Positions 21,355-33,272 of a stretch of DNA of 64,000 nt are shown one piece after another. A program made the position numbers and the translations under genes. Positions within the stretch are counted from its first letter, which is position 1. Every line of letters starts with the position of its first letter. The notes beneath the pieces are model-generated. The model ran no database searches. It saw only the letters and a program-made list of their open reading frames with translations, and was not told the origin of the DNA. Origin of the DNA: Theocolax elegans. Its lineage: Eukaryota; Arthropoda; Insecta; Hymenoptera; Cerocephalidae. The stretch covers positions 3,732,858 through 3,796,857 of the forward strand of contig CM047430.1 in NCBI GenBank assembly GCA_026168455.1, given 5' to 3'.

Positions 21355-24300
21355 TAGGGGGGCTTCGCCCCCCTGCGCGCTTCGCGCGCCAACCCCCTAT
21401 TTTTAATTTCGAAAAAGGTTTTTCGTAATTAATTTATTTAAAATAATGTTTTAAATTGTATTATTTTTTCACTACCATGGACACCTTAAAAATTAAACAG
21501 ATTCATACAACACCTTGGAGGTATTGCTATAGTTATTATAATTTATAAATAAAAGTTTACCAAAATTTAGTGTAATGAAATCAGAATAAAAATAATAAAA
21601 AAATAGACATATTAAATGTTAACTGTAAATATTAAACTATATGAATTCTTATAAAGCTTAAATTTATATTTTAATAATTATAAATGATAATGAAAAATTA
21701 ACTTACCAAAAATAGTAAAGTACATATACCTACTAAATTGTAGTATTTTAGTTAACAACTTATTAACATTTTGGATTATTTTAAACCGTTATAAATAGAA
21801 ATTCACCTTCTAAAATTAATTTATTTAATGACGAACGATCATCGCCAAAAGTTCTATGTCATTAATATTTTGTACTTTAATAGTAATAAAACTTTCTTCT
21901 TCATTAAATTAATTTTTGTATTATTTTTAAAGAATTATTTATAAAATTTTAGCGCTATATAAATAAAAACCTGTTTCTTCCATTTCTCCCGTGATTCGTA
22001 ATTTGCACTCTATTTCAAAATTTGCGTTTTAATCCATAATTATATCCAATTTATTTTTACTATGCAGAGCCCAAATATTTATTTTGATTATTATAAACAA
22101 ATTCATTTCTTAAATATCCTTCTATTTCTAATAAATACATACTTGTTTATTTAAAATATTGTGTTATATAAATATAAATTATCTACACACTTATATATCC
22201 ATACAATTTTGAAATATTAATTTAAAAAATATTTAAATTAAATGCTCCTAAATTAATAGTTTTTGAAAATCTATTCAAATGTAATTCGTATTTTATATTG
22301 CCACTGTTAAAATTTGAATTTTCTTTTGCCTATACTGTTTATAATAGAATTATCTTAAAAATGCAATAATTAATATATTTAATTTTTAACTTATTGTATA
22401 TTTCACATATAGATATTTGGAAAAGTGTATGTTATACTTGATTAATATTTATTTAATCTTCAAACAATTTTGCATCTGTATTTAAAGCATTACATTGCAT
22501 TTTAGATCCGTTATTATTATTGGGTATACGTTTAAAAATTTTATGAGTTTTATGAAGAATGAGTAGACAAATACACATTCTTTCAAGTTATGTTCACAAC
22601 TTTTTTTTGCGCACGGAAAAAATACATATATTATGTATTCTTGAAAAAACAATTTTAAAATATATATATATATATTATATAAATATTACGCCGCACGCAC
22701 ACACACCCACATACATACATACATATGTATACATATATATGGTCTATCTCACGTCAAGTGGTACGATGAAAATTTTAAATCACTCCAAAATTTGAGAACA
22801 GGCTGGAAACATCTTCCAGAACATACAAAAAAAATTTAAGTGTTAAAAATAATTTGCTTAAGAGTTATTCGACCATGAAAAGTGGAAATTTTTTAATTTA
22901 TTAGAAAAATTTCTATTTTTAAAGCCATTTATCTCAAATTCTGTTGATTTTTTTGAAAAAACATTACAAACAACTTTTGTTTAAATTAATCTTTAGAACT
23001 TATCTACCCTGGTTACATTTCTTAATTTTAAAATCTCGAAGAGATAGAACACCCGGACATATTGAATATCCAAAAACGGCTACCACACCATAATCGATTT
23101 TAATCTAACACCTCTCAAAAGTTCACATTTTTCGCGAGCTTTCGAATGGCTTGGGTTAGCTTATCGGCCAAGACCGCTGTTGTAAGTTATGCCTGGGTTT
23201 ATCGCTATTTAACTCAAAATCTATCAACTTTTACTATACAAATATTCGTTGCTAATTATGTGTAGAATTTATCCTTCTGGGTTAGAATTTCTAATCTTAA
23301 GGTCAATGTTACATAAACTACATGTCAATATTCAACTTAAAAAAGTGTAAGTTCGCCGCAATTGATTTTTTTATCCAAAGGTCTAAAAGAAAGCTTGGAG
23401 CAATACCTTTCAAATAGTCTGTAGCTTTTTATGACCTTCAATTCTGTAAAAAGTTATGATAATTTAAAGAAAGACAAAAAATTCACAAAAATTAACATGG
23501 TATTACCCATTTAAATTTTTAAAAAAATTTGGTGTTTGTGTGTTCAAAAAATGTGATCTTTTGAGCGGTGTTAGATCAAAATCGATTGTGGCGTGGTCGC
23601 CTGTTTTGATATTCAATATTTCCGGGCGTTCTATCTCTTCGAGATTTTAAAATCAGGAATTGTAACCCAAGTAGATAAGTTCTAAAGATTATTTTGAACA
23701 AAAGTTGTTTATAATGTATTTTTAAAAAAATCAATAGATTTTGAGATAAATAGCTTTGAAAATAATAATTTCTCTAAAAAATTGAAAAATTTCCATTTTT
23801 CATGGTGGAATAACTCTTAGGCAAATTATTTTTAACACCTCAAATTTTTTTTCTATCTTCTGGAAGATATTTCCAGTCTGTTCACAAAATTTGGAGTGAT
23901 TTCAAATTTTCATCGTACTACTGATGTGAAATAGCCCATATATATGGTAATGAACAATTAACTTACCAAAAATAGTAAAGTGCATATACTTCATTGTAGT
24001 ATTTAGTAAAAACCTATTAAAATTTTAGATTATTTGAAACGGATTTAATAGAACTTTACCTCCTAAAATTAATTTATTTAAGTCATCGCCAAGAGTTCTA
24101 CATGTCATTAATATTTTATGCTTTAAGAGTAATAAAACTTTCTCCTTAATTAAATTAATTTTTGTATTAGCTTTAAAGAATTATTTATAACATTTTAGCG
24201 GTATATAAATAAAAACCTGTTTCTTCCATTTCTCCCGTAAATCGTAATTTGCACCCGCTTTCAAAATTTGCGTTTTAATCCATAATTATATCCAATTTAT

Positions 24301-25442
24301 TTTTCCCTTTAGTTACAGAGCCCATATATTTATTTTAATTATTATAAACAAAGGCATTCCTTAAATAACCTTTTGTATCTAATAATACATACTTGTTTAT
24401 TTAAAATATTGTTTTATATAAATATACGTAATCTCCAAACAATTTTTAAATTTGATTTGAATAATATTTAAATTAAAAACTACTAAAATAATAATTTTCG
24501 AAAAACTTTTGAAATGTAATTCGTATTTTATATTGCCTCTGTTAAAATTTGAATTTTCTTTTGCCATTACTGTTTATAATAGAATTATCTTAAAAATGCA
24601 ATAATTAATGTATTAATTTTTAATTTATTGTATATTTCACATATAGATATTTAGAAAAGTGTATGTTATACTTGATTAATATTTATTTTATCTTCGTAAA
24701 ATTGTGCATATTTTTAAAAACATTACATTAAATTTTAGGTCCGTTTTTATTTTATGAGTTTTATCAGGAATAAGTAAACTAATACACATTCTTTCAAGTT
24801 ATATTCACTTTTTTTTGCGCACGGAAAAAATACATATATTATCTATTCTTGAAAAAACAAATAACACGTACACACACACACGCACACACATACACACACA
24901 CACTTCTGGGTTAGAATTTCTAATTTCAATGTAAATTTTATATAAAATACATCCCAATATTCAACTTAAAAAAAGTGTAAGTGCGCTACAATTGATTTTT
25001 TATCCAAAAGTTTGAAAGAAAGCTTGGAGCAATACCTTTCAAATAGTCTGTAGCATTTTTATGGCCTTCAGTTCTGTAAAAAGTTATGAATTATCTTAAA
25101 AATGCAATAATTAATGTATTTAATTTTTAACCCATTGTATATATCACATATGGATATTTGGAAAAGTGTATGATCACACACACACACACTCACACACACA
25201 CACACACACACATACACACACTCACACACAAACACACACGTACACACACACACACGCACGCACGCACACGCACACACACACATATATATATGACATATAT
25301 ATATATCATATACATGACATATATATATAACATATATATATGACATATATATATAACATATATATATAACATATATATATAACATATATATATATAACAT
25401 ATATATGACATATATATATATGTTGAATTCTGAATTCTTAGA

Positions 25443-25486
<44 letters not shown>

Positions 25487-25509
25487 AATATTTATATATT
25501 ATAGAGAGA
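21354..25509 (-). mobile_element. Non-autonomous Helitron-like element, copy 2 (about 4.16 kb)
   Basis: Near-identical to copy 1 (102-4325) over its whole length, with single-base differences, a shorter minisatellite and (GGC)13 instead of (GGC)9. CTAG at 21354 is preceded by (TA)n, and the TC terminus is at 25509 (plus GAGAGA followed by TAT). Same orientation as every other copy. The near-identity of copies 17 kb apart points to recent transposition or a segmental duplication. No coding capacity. Confidence 0.7.
22735..23945. mobile_element. Nested foldback element in Helitron copy 2
   Basis: Same long inverted repeat as at 1490-2692, at the equivalent position within the host element, so it was present before the host element was copied. 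Confidence 0.65.
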
Positions 25510-25527
25510 TATATATATATATATATA

Positions 25528-27396
25528 CTAGGGGGGCTTCGCCCCCCTGCGCGCTTCGCGCGCCAACCCCCTATTTTTAATTTCGAAAAAGGTTTTTCGT
25601 AATTAATTTATTTAAAATAATGTTTTAAATTGTATTATTTTTTCACTACCATGGACACCTTAAAAATTAAACAGATTCACACAACACCTTGGAGGTATTG
25701 CTATAGTTATTATAATTTATAAATAAAAGTTTACCAAAATTTAGTGTAATGAAATCAGAATAAAAATAATAAAAAAAAATAAAGACATATTAAATGTTAA
25801 CTGTAAATTTTAAACTATATGAATTCTTATAAAACTTAAATTTATATTTTAATAATTATAAATGTTAATGAAAAATTAACTTACCAAAAATAGTAAAGTA
25901 CATATACTTACTAAATTGTAGTATTTTAGTTAACAACTTATTAAAATTTTGGATTATTTTAAACCGTTATAAATAGAAATTCACCTTCTAAAATTAATTT
26001 ATTTAATGACGAACGATCATCGCCAAAAGTTCTATGTAATTAATATTTTGTACTTTAATAGTAATCAAACTTTCTTCTTAATTAAATTAATTTTTGTATT
26101 ATTTTTAAAGAATTATTTATAAAATTTTAGCGCTATATAAATAAAAACCTGTTTCTTCCATTTATCCCGTGATTCGTCATTTGCACTCTCTTTCAAAATT
26201 TGCGTTTTAATCCATAATTATATCCAATTTATTTTTACTATGCAGAGCCCAAATATTTATTTTGATTATTATAAACAAATTCATTTCTTAAATATCCTTC
26301 TATTTCTAATAAATACATACTTGTTTATTTAAAATATTGTGTTATATAAATATAAATTATCTACACACTTATATATCCATACAATTTTGAAATATTAATT
26401 TAAAAAATATTTAAATTAAATGCTCCTAAATTAATAGTTTTTGAAAATCTATTCAAATGTAATTCGTATTTTATATTGCCTCTGTTAAAATTTGAATTTT
26501 CTTTTGCCATTACTGTGTATAATAGAATTATCTTAAAAATGCAATAATTAATGTATTAATTTTTAATTTATTGTATATTTCACATATAGCTATTTGAAAA
26601 AGTGTATGTTATACTTGATTAATATTTATTTTATCTTCGTAAAATTGTGCATATTTTTTAAAACATTACATTAAATTTTAGGTCCGTTTTTATTTTATGA
26701 GTTTTATCAGGAATAAGTAAACTAATACACATTCTTTCAAGTTATATTCACAACTTTTTTTGCGCACGGAAAATCTATTCTTGAAAAAACAAATAACACG
26801 TACACACACATACGCACACACATACACACACACACACACACTTCTGGGTTAGAATTTCTAATTTCAATGTAAATGTTATATAAAATACATGCCAATATTC
26901 AACTTAAAAAAAGTGTAAATGCGCTACAATTGATTTTTTATCCAAAAGTTTGAAAGAAAGCTTGGAGCAATACGTTTCAAATAGTCTGTAGCATTTTTAT
27001 GGCCTTCAGTTCTGTAAAAAGTTATGAATTATCTTAAAAATGCAATAATTAATGTATTTAATTTTTAACCCATTCTATATATCACATATGGATATTTGGA
27101 AAAGTGTATGTTCACACACACACACTCACACACACACTCACGCACGCACACGCACACGCACACGCAAGCACACACACGCACGCACACACACAAACACAGA
27201 CACACACATACATACACACACACACACACATATATATATATGACATATATATATAACATATATATATATAACATATATATATGACACATATATATAACAT
27301 ATATATAACATATATATATAACATATATATATAACATATATATGACATATATATATAAAACATATATATATATATGTTGAATTCTGAATTCTTAGA

Positions 27397-27431
<35 letters not shown>

Positions 27432-27454
27432 AATATTTATATATTATAGAGAGA
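25528..27454 (-). mobile_element. Helitron-like element, copy 3 (1.9 kb, internal deletion)
   Basis: Complete termini (CTAG at 25528; GAGAGA to 27454), but about 2.2 kb of the middle is absent, including the foldback element. Sequence follows the first half-repeat up to about 26455 and switches to the second half-repeat version by about 26480 (GCCTCTGTT, GCCATTACTG). It is separated from copy 2 by only 18 bp of TA. (GGC)10. Confidence 0.72.
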
Positions 27455-28842
27455 TTTATTTAATGACGAACGATCATCGCCAAAAGTTCTATGTAATTAA
27501 TATTTTGTACTTTAATAGTAATCAAACTTTCTTCTTAATTAAATTAATTTTTGTATTATTTTTAAAGAATTATTTATAAAATTTTAGCGCTATATAAATA
27601 AAAACCTGTTTCTTCCATTTATCCCGTGATTCGTCATTTGCACTCTCTTTCAAAATTTGCGTTTTAATCCATAATTATATCCAATTTATTTTTACTATGC
27701 AGAGCCCAAATATTTATTTTGATTATTATAAACAAATTCATTTCTTAAATATCCTTCTATTTCTAATAAATACATACTTGTTTATTTAAAATATTGTGTT
27801 ATATAAATATAAATTATCTACACACTTATATATCCATACAATTTTGAAATATTAATTTAAAAAATATTTAAATTAAATGCTCCTAAATTAATAGTTTTTG
27901 AAAATCTATTCAAATGTAATTCGTATTTTATATTGCCTCTGTTAAAATTTGAATTTTCTTTTGCCATTACTGTGTATAATAGAATTATCTTAAAAATGCA
28001 ATAATTAATGTATTAATTTTTAATTTATTGTATATTTCACATATAGCTATTTGAAAAAGTGTATGTTATACTTGATTAATATTTATTTTATCTTCGTAAA
28101 ATTGTGCATATTTTTTAAAACATTACATTAAATTTTAGGTCCGTTTTTATTTTATGAGTTTTATCAGGAATAAGTAAACTAATACACATTCTTTCAAGTT
28201 ATATTCACAACTTTTTTTGCGCACGGAAAATCTATTCTTGAAAAAACAAATAACACGTACACACACATACGCACACACATACACACACACACACACACTT
28301 CTGGGTTAGAATTTCTAATTTCAATGTAAATGTTATATAAAATACATGCCAATATTCAACTTAAAAAAAGTGTAAATGCGCTACAATTGATTTTTTATCC
28401 AAAAGTTTGAAAGAAAGCTTGGAGCAATACGTTTCAAATAGTCTGTAGCATTTTTATGGCCTTCAGTTCTGTAAAAAGTTATGAATTATCTTAAAAATGC
28501 AATAATTAATGTATTTAATTTTTAACCCATTCTATATATCACATATGGATATTTGGAAAAGTGTATGTTCACACACACACACTCACACACACACTCACGC
28601 ACGCACACGCACACGCACACGCAAGCACGCACACGCACGCACACACACAAACACAGACACACACATACATACACACACACACACACATATATATATATGA
28701 CATATATATATAACATATATATATATAACATATATATATGACACATATATATAACATATATATATAACATATATATATAACATATATATGACATATATAT
28801 ATAAAACATATATATATATATGTTGAATTCTGAATTCTTAGA

Positions 28843-28895
<53 letters not shown>

Positions 28896-28918
28896 AATAT
28901 TTATATATTATAGAGAGA
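27455..28918 (-). mobile_element. Helitron-like element, partial copy 4
   Basis: Near-exact tandem duplicate of 25998-27454 (shift 1457 bp). On the minus strand it has a proper TC end at 28918 but stops abruptly at 27455, where the TC end of copy 3 follows directly with no TA spacer. The CTAG/hairpin end is absent. (GGC)16. Either a partial rolling-circle concatemer or a local tandem duplication, or assembly slippage in near-identical repeats. Confidence 0.7.
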
Positions 28919-29716
28919 TATATATATATATATATATCCAAAGACCCCCCGATTAATTTTAGAATTTGAAAATTTAGCAGTACTTAATAAAAAAAATATA
29001 ACCACAAAACATGACAACTGCAACTGCTGCAAGTAAACTGAGCGTAACAGTAGCGCCCTCGCGCTGAATTTTTCAGAGTCTGACACGAGTTTTTACATGT
29101 GTACGCGCTCTGTCCCGGGCTGGAAACTAATTCTATAGACATATATCTATATAAAAAGGGAAGAGACAATAAAACACGGAAATAGCAAAAATCGAGTTAA
29201 AGGAAATCAACAAGCAATTTCTTTCACTTGATTTTTCTCTAGTATGTGTCGATGAATTTACACAAAATTTAATGTTGAGTGAAGATAATTAAATAGGGAA
29301 TGTGGGGTTTGGTCGATTATACATATATTATTAATGTAATAATCAAAATAATGAATACAAAATCTGAAGGGTTAAATTAGCTGTCTATAATGGCTCTATC
29401 GCGCCTTTTGATAGATTGATATTGTCATAATATACCTGAGAGAGTGTCTTTTGCGAGATGTAACCACACGAGTGATATGTTGTTTTTTTGAGTTCTGTTT
29501 AAATTTGGTGAGTGTGTGAAATTGTCTTGTGACATCGAGTTAAATGTTTCGTTGCTTGTATTTATTTATATTTTCTTAAACTGTAATTTATTACTTTTTA
29601 GCCTTGAAAAGGGACGGCGAAAAAACGTCCGAAACGACGGCAAAAATGTAACTTCTATTATTATCTATTAACAACTGTTGTTCGTGACATCAATAAATAT
29701 ACTTTTTTACTAAAGG
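28919..29716. other. No gene seen
   Basis: Unique sequence after a TA tract. A clear TATA box (CTATATAAAAAGGG, about 29147-29160) is followed by AATAAAACACGG (about 29168), which could be remnants of a retroelement LTR or a promoter. Around 29600-29640, GGGACGGCGAAAAAACGTCC-type sequence resembles the terminal repeats often found after reverse transcriptase genes of non-LTR/Penelope elements; this is weak. Confidence 0.3.
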
Positions 29717-30119
29717 TAACCTCTCTCAGCCTAAAGCGACGGATTCTATAGGAGGTGCGTGCACCGATTCAAGCCGTCTGCCGCACGCACCTCCTACTTT
29801 CAAATTCATTGTAATATGCAGACACTGATTATTGGGTGTATTATTTAATTAATTAGAACTATTTACATTATTGTCAGCTTGAAATGGTTGTCGAGGCACA
29901 TTATTAATAAATATTTTTAGTGTGTAACAATTACCAAATTTCAATTTATGTTAAAATATCGATAAAATTTGAAAAATACGGATAGAAACATAACCTCTCT
30001 CAGCCTAAAGCGACGGATTCTATAGGAGGTGCGTGCACCGATTCAAGCCGTCTGCCGCACGCACCTCCTACTTTCAAATACATTACAATAAGCAAAGACT
30101 GAGTCTTGGGTGTATTATT
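29717..30119. repeat. Two 130-bp direct repeats, each with a 14-bp-stem hairpin
   Basis: 29717-29845 is repeated at 29991-30119 (shift 274 bp). Each copy holds a perfect stem TAGGAGGTGCGTGC / GCACGCACCTCCTA with a 20-nt loop, at 29749-29796 and 30023-30070. Both hairpins are identical, whereas the flanks (after TTTCAAAT) have diverged. Confidence 0.85.
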
Positions 30120-30787
30120 TAATTAATTACAATAATTTAAATTAATGTTACATTGAAAACGAAGTAGAGGCATAAGTAACTGAGAAGTCCATTCAGATTA
30201 TATTAGTTTATACTTTTCAATAGAGCAATAGTTCCACTTTCTTCTTTCTTTAAAGGACAATTTTTACTTTTTACCCTATTGTAAAGAGTAATTTTTATAT
30301 TTTGCACTGTTCGAAGTGTAATTTTAGTTGTTAGTCGTTTAAAAGGTGTTGTTTTGGGATTTTTAACGTTAGTTAAAGAGTAGTAAAGTCATCAAATTAC
30401 TCATTTAAAGTTCAGTTTTTGCTCTTTGGGGTTAAGAGTGTATGTGTGCAACCTTGAAAGGTTCAGTCTAAACACCCAGGCTTGTTCGATTAAATTTATT
30501 TAACTTATTTACCGACATCTCTGTGATTAAAATAATCGAACTATTCGTTTAAGTTTACGGTGTTTTTTCTCTGTGTAGTTAATTTATCAACTTAGGGTAA
30601 CATATAGAATCTGCTCTTAGGACTTGTTTTATCTGTCAATGATAATTAATTCCTTGTGCGTGGTATTTCGACGAAATACAATATTACTCAATTCAAATAT
30701 AAAAAATTACAATTGTTATATGTATTTAAAAAATGCATCATTTAATGTGTTAAACAATATATAATTAACATATGGTTGCTACGTTAC

Positions 30788-31042
30788 TTTTGATGAATAG
30801 ATTGCTCGAGGATTAAGAGAATCTTTTAATAAATGAATATTGAACTCTTGTGGAATATCAGCAAAGCTAGGTATTTTGTATACAGCTGGTCCACGACTAC
30901 AAATTTCTCCAGCTGTAGAGTAAATCATTTCTTCCATTGTAAAAAGTCCATATCCTTGAATAAATGCTCCTTCTATTTGCCCAATATCTATTGCGGGATT
31001 TAAACTTGCTCCTAAATCCATTATAATGTCTGTACAGATAAC
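30788..31042 (-). pseudogene. Xdh: Isolated xanthine dehydrogenase exon (unit A)
   Basis: 85 codons with intact splice signals on the minus strand: TTTGCAG acceptor before 31042 and a GTAACG donor after 30788, phase 0 at both ends. The peptide contains [29 protein letters not shown] and AIYSSK, as in the molybdopterin domain of xanthine dehydrogenase, which oxidises hypoxanthine and xanthine to urate. The YKIP-type pocket sequence favours Xdh over aldehyde oxidase. The next exon should start AVGEPP with the catalytic Glu; neither it nor preceding exons are nearby, so this is an orphan exon. Confidence 0.85.
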
Positions 31043-31540
31043 CTGCAAATCGATGTAAAGCATTAAGTTAATAATATAAAATTAATTTAAGTGCTACATT
31101 ATAAAGTATTTGGAAATATCTAAGAAAAACTGGCGAACATAAAAATAATATGAAGTAAATCGAGTTAAAAATAATGTTGATTCTTTCTTTTCATTAATCA
31201 ATTTTACCATTCTTCTCGCTATTTACCAAGACAAACGGCGAAAATCTTTCGTCTTTAGACGGAAGATGAGAGCAGGGTTACATAAAAATTAATTGCACCA
31301 ATCTTTAAATCCCGTTTAATTTATGCATTAGACTATTTACCCTACACCCGTATACTGGGGAATGCGGCACTGACAGTGCGCGAAATAGGAGGATCACTAG
31401 AGCAATGAGAATATTGCGCGCGTCGAGCTCGAGTGGGCGACCGTCGATGGGATGTTGGGAGAGAGTGCACGGAGCGAGGAGAAATGCGCGAGAAAGGTAG
31501 AGGCTCTGTATACTAATGTATTTCTATCTAGGTATATAGG

Positions 31541-31543
31541 ACT

Positions 31544-31581
<38 letters not shown>

Positions 31582-31860
31582 CGACGTGCGCACACATATA
31601 CAATACCCCTCACGGGTAAAAAAGCACACTTTGACCTTATAATATTAATGAAGGATTGAAGCTATAGTGTCAAAGCGGGGCTCACAAAGATAATTTTCCG
31701 ATTTTTTGTGTGTCGGCATAAGTACGGATACATGGTTGAATTTTCGGTGGAATTATGCTGACGTCGGCATAATTACCCCAAAGTATGCACAATTCCCATT
31801 TCCCTTAAGAATTGGTCGGCATAAGTACCGATTGATCAATTTATATATATATATATATGG
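31541..31860. repeat. CA/TA microsatellite and CGGCATAAGTAC-type repeats (unit A)
   Basis: CA then TA runs at about 31541-31580. GTCGGCATAAGTAC-type motifs occur near 31714, 31764 and 31813. A 24-bp palindrome with one mismatch (AATTATGCTGAC/GTCGGCATAATT) is at 31751-31774. The same block recurs in unit B at about 36382-36700. Confidence 0.75.
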
Positions 31861-32072
31861 GATATTGCACGCGAAGTGGTCCAATAAAAAAAAAAATTCA
31901 CAAAAATTAAAATGGTAACTCCCATTTAAATTTTTTAAAAAATTTTGTGTTTCTTTAAACTATCATAATTTTTTACAGAATTGAGGGCCATAAAAATGCT
32001 ACAGACCATTTGAAAGGTATTGCTCCAAGCTTTCTTTTAAACTTTTGGATAGAAAAATCAATTGTGGCGCAC
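31850..32072 (-). repeat. Fragment related to the foldback element family (unit A)
   Basis: Begins GGGATATTGCACGCGAAGTGG, a diverged form of the foldback end, after a TA tract. It continues with sequence that is the reverse complement of about 2100-2280 (GGTATTGCTCCAAGCTTTC). A truncated, internally deleted relative; repeated in unit B at about 36690-36912. Confidence 0.6.
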
Positions 32073-32076
32073 TTAC

Positions 32077-32287
32077 CTCTTCGCGTAGTCTGCTGTTGAG
32101 TGGAGCTAAGAAGAATCCTGGAGGCTTCCTGGTTATCGCCTCCCTTGATGCATCCTGCCTGCAGTGTAAGACCCAGAGGAGCCCACCTGATATCATCTGA
32201 GCGCCCATGGTCCTCAACGCCAAGGCCACCTTAGTGTTTATGTGCCGTGCTTGGGATTGGGGTATTAGTTTGTGAGGGTAGATAGGG
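32077..32287 (-). other. Exon-like ORF with strong splice donor, unknown (unit A; copy at 36919-37129)
   Basis: An open minus-strand frame of about 70 codons (contains INTKVALALRTMGAQMISGG and ends PLNSRLREE) stops exactly at GAG-GTAAGTG, a near-perfect 5' splice site at 32076. GC content is higher than in the surroundings. I do not recognise the peptide. The downstream intron side is foldback-family sequence. It could be an orphan exon like the Xdh exon in the same unit. Confidence 0.3.
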
Positions 32288-32562
32288 CTTAGTTAATGTG
32301 CGGGTACGTAGCTAGGCTCAATATATATGAGTAGCAGCGATGTCAAAAGTAGCAGAATCCTCGCCGCGCAATTTAAAAATGTAATATACGAGCAAAAAAT
32401 AAATTGTAAATTAAATTATTTTTATCATTAGATAATTAATTATAAATTGCAAGGATAAAAGTTACTATAAAATAACTAATTATTTGTTATATTTTGTCGA
32501 GCAAAAAGTAAATGAATGTACCAAGCCGGGACTCGGTATCTTCTTTATAATTCTATATATTT

Positions 32563-32862
32563 TTGCTTATTATTATGAAAATTATGATAAAAACTAAGTT
32601 TTTGTATGTTAAACAACAATATTATAGCAAAGAAACATTTTTTGATAATAATAACATTAATTTACAAAAAATTATGAAGCATTGCTCTGTTTTGTCCGGC
32701 GGACCAGCTAAACAAGTGCAGTTACCAACGAAGCAGAAACTCTATGAAATCGCGGAACGAAATGGAATTAGAAGTGCGAGTGAATTATGCGGACATTTAG
32801 ATTTGAATTACCAACCAGAAAGTTTTATTACGATTATTAATATTAATTGTTTATATAAATGA
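32563..32862 (+). CDS. Hypothetical ORF, unit A (second copy at 37448-37705)
   Basis: The lower part (from the Met at about 32674: MKHCSVLSGGPAKQVQLPTK and following) has a compact, non-repetitive composition and reads LYEIAERNGIRSASELCGHL, unlike the AT-rich N-terminus. It ends in an AT-rich tail, suggesting a broken exon. No family recognised. In unit B the upstream ORF start differs by a homopolymer change but the core is identical. Confidence 0.3.
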   Translation: MLIIMKIMIKTKFLYVKQQYYSKETFFDNNNINLQKIMKHCSVLSGGPAKQVQLPTKQKLYEIAERNGIRSASELCGHLDLNYQPESFITIININCLYK

Positions 32863-33272
32863 TAAATATATTTCTTAGTACCATTAATATTTATATTAAT
32901 GAGGTAAAATTTACTGAGATAAATCACGAATGAAAAGATGATGGGACGAATTCTATTATTAAGATTTTGGAGATTTAAATTATTATAAATAGTTTGAATA
33001 TTTAATAGGAATAATAAATGATAGGAAGGTAAGTTGAAAATGATTTTTTATATAAATAATAACATATGTACAGGATTATCTTAATTAACATTTTTTAATT
33101 AACAATGTCCTTCTTGTAGGGACTTTTGTAAAATTTACGTTTTACCGCAATTTCGATCATGCTATCGGAAGGCTCGATAAGTTTATATGCTTCAAAATTT
33201 CTTCTTTTGATTGTAGAATTCCATCGACTGTAGCTACATGCAATTTATTTTTATTTTTGTCTTCAAATTATT

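Noticed and set aside
29600..29645. GGGACGG...CGTCCGAAACG as a non-LTR or Penelope element 3' end
   Set aside because: Only a short motif, with no reverse transcriptase nearby; too weak to list as an element.
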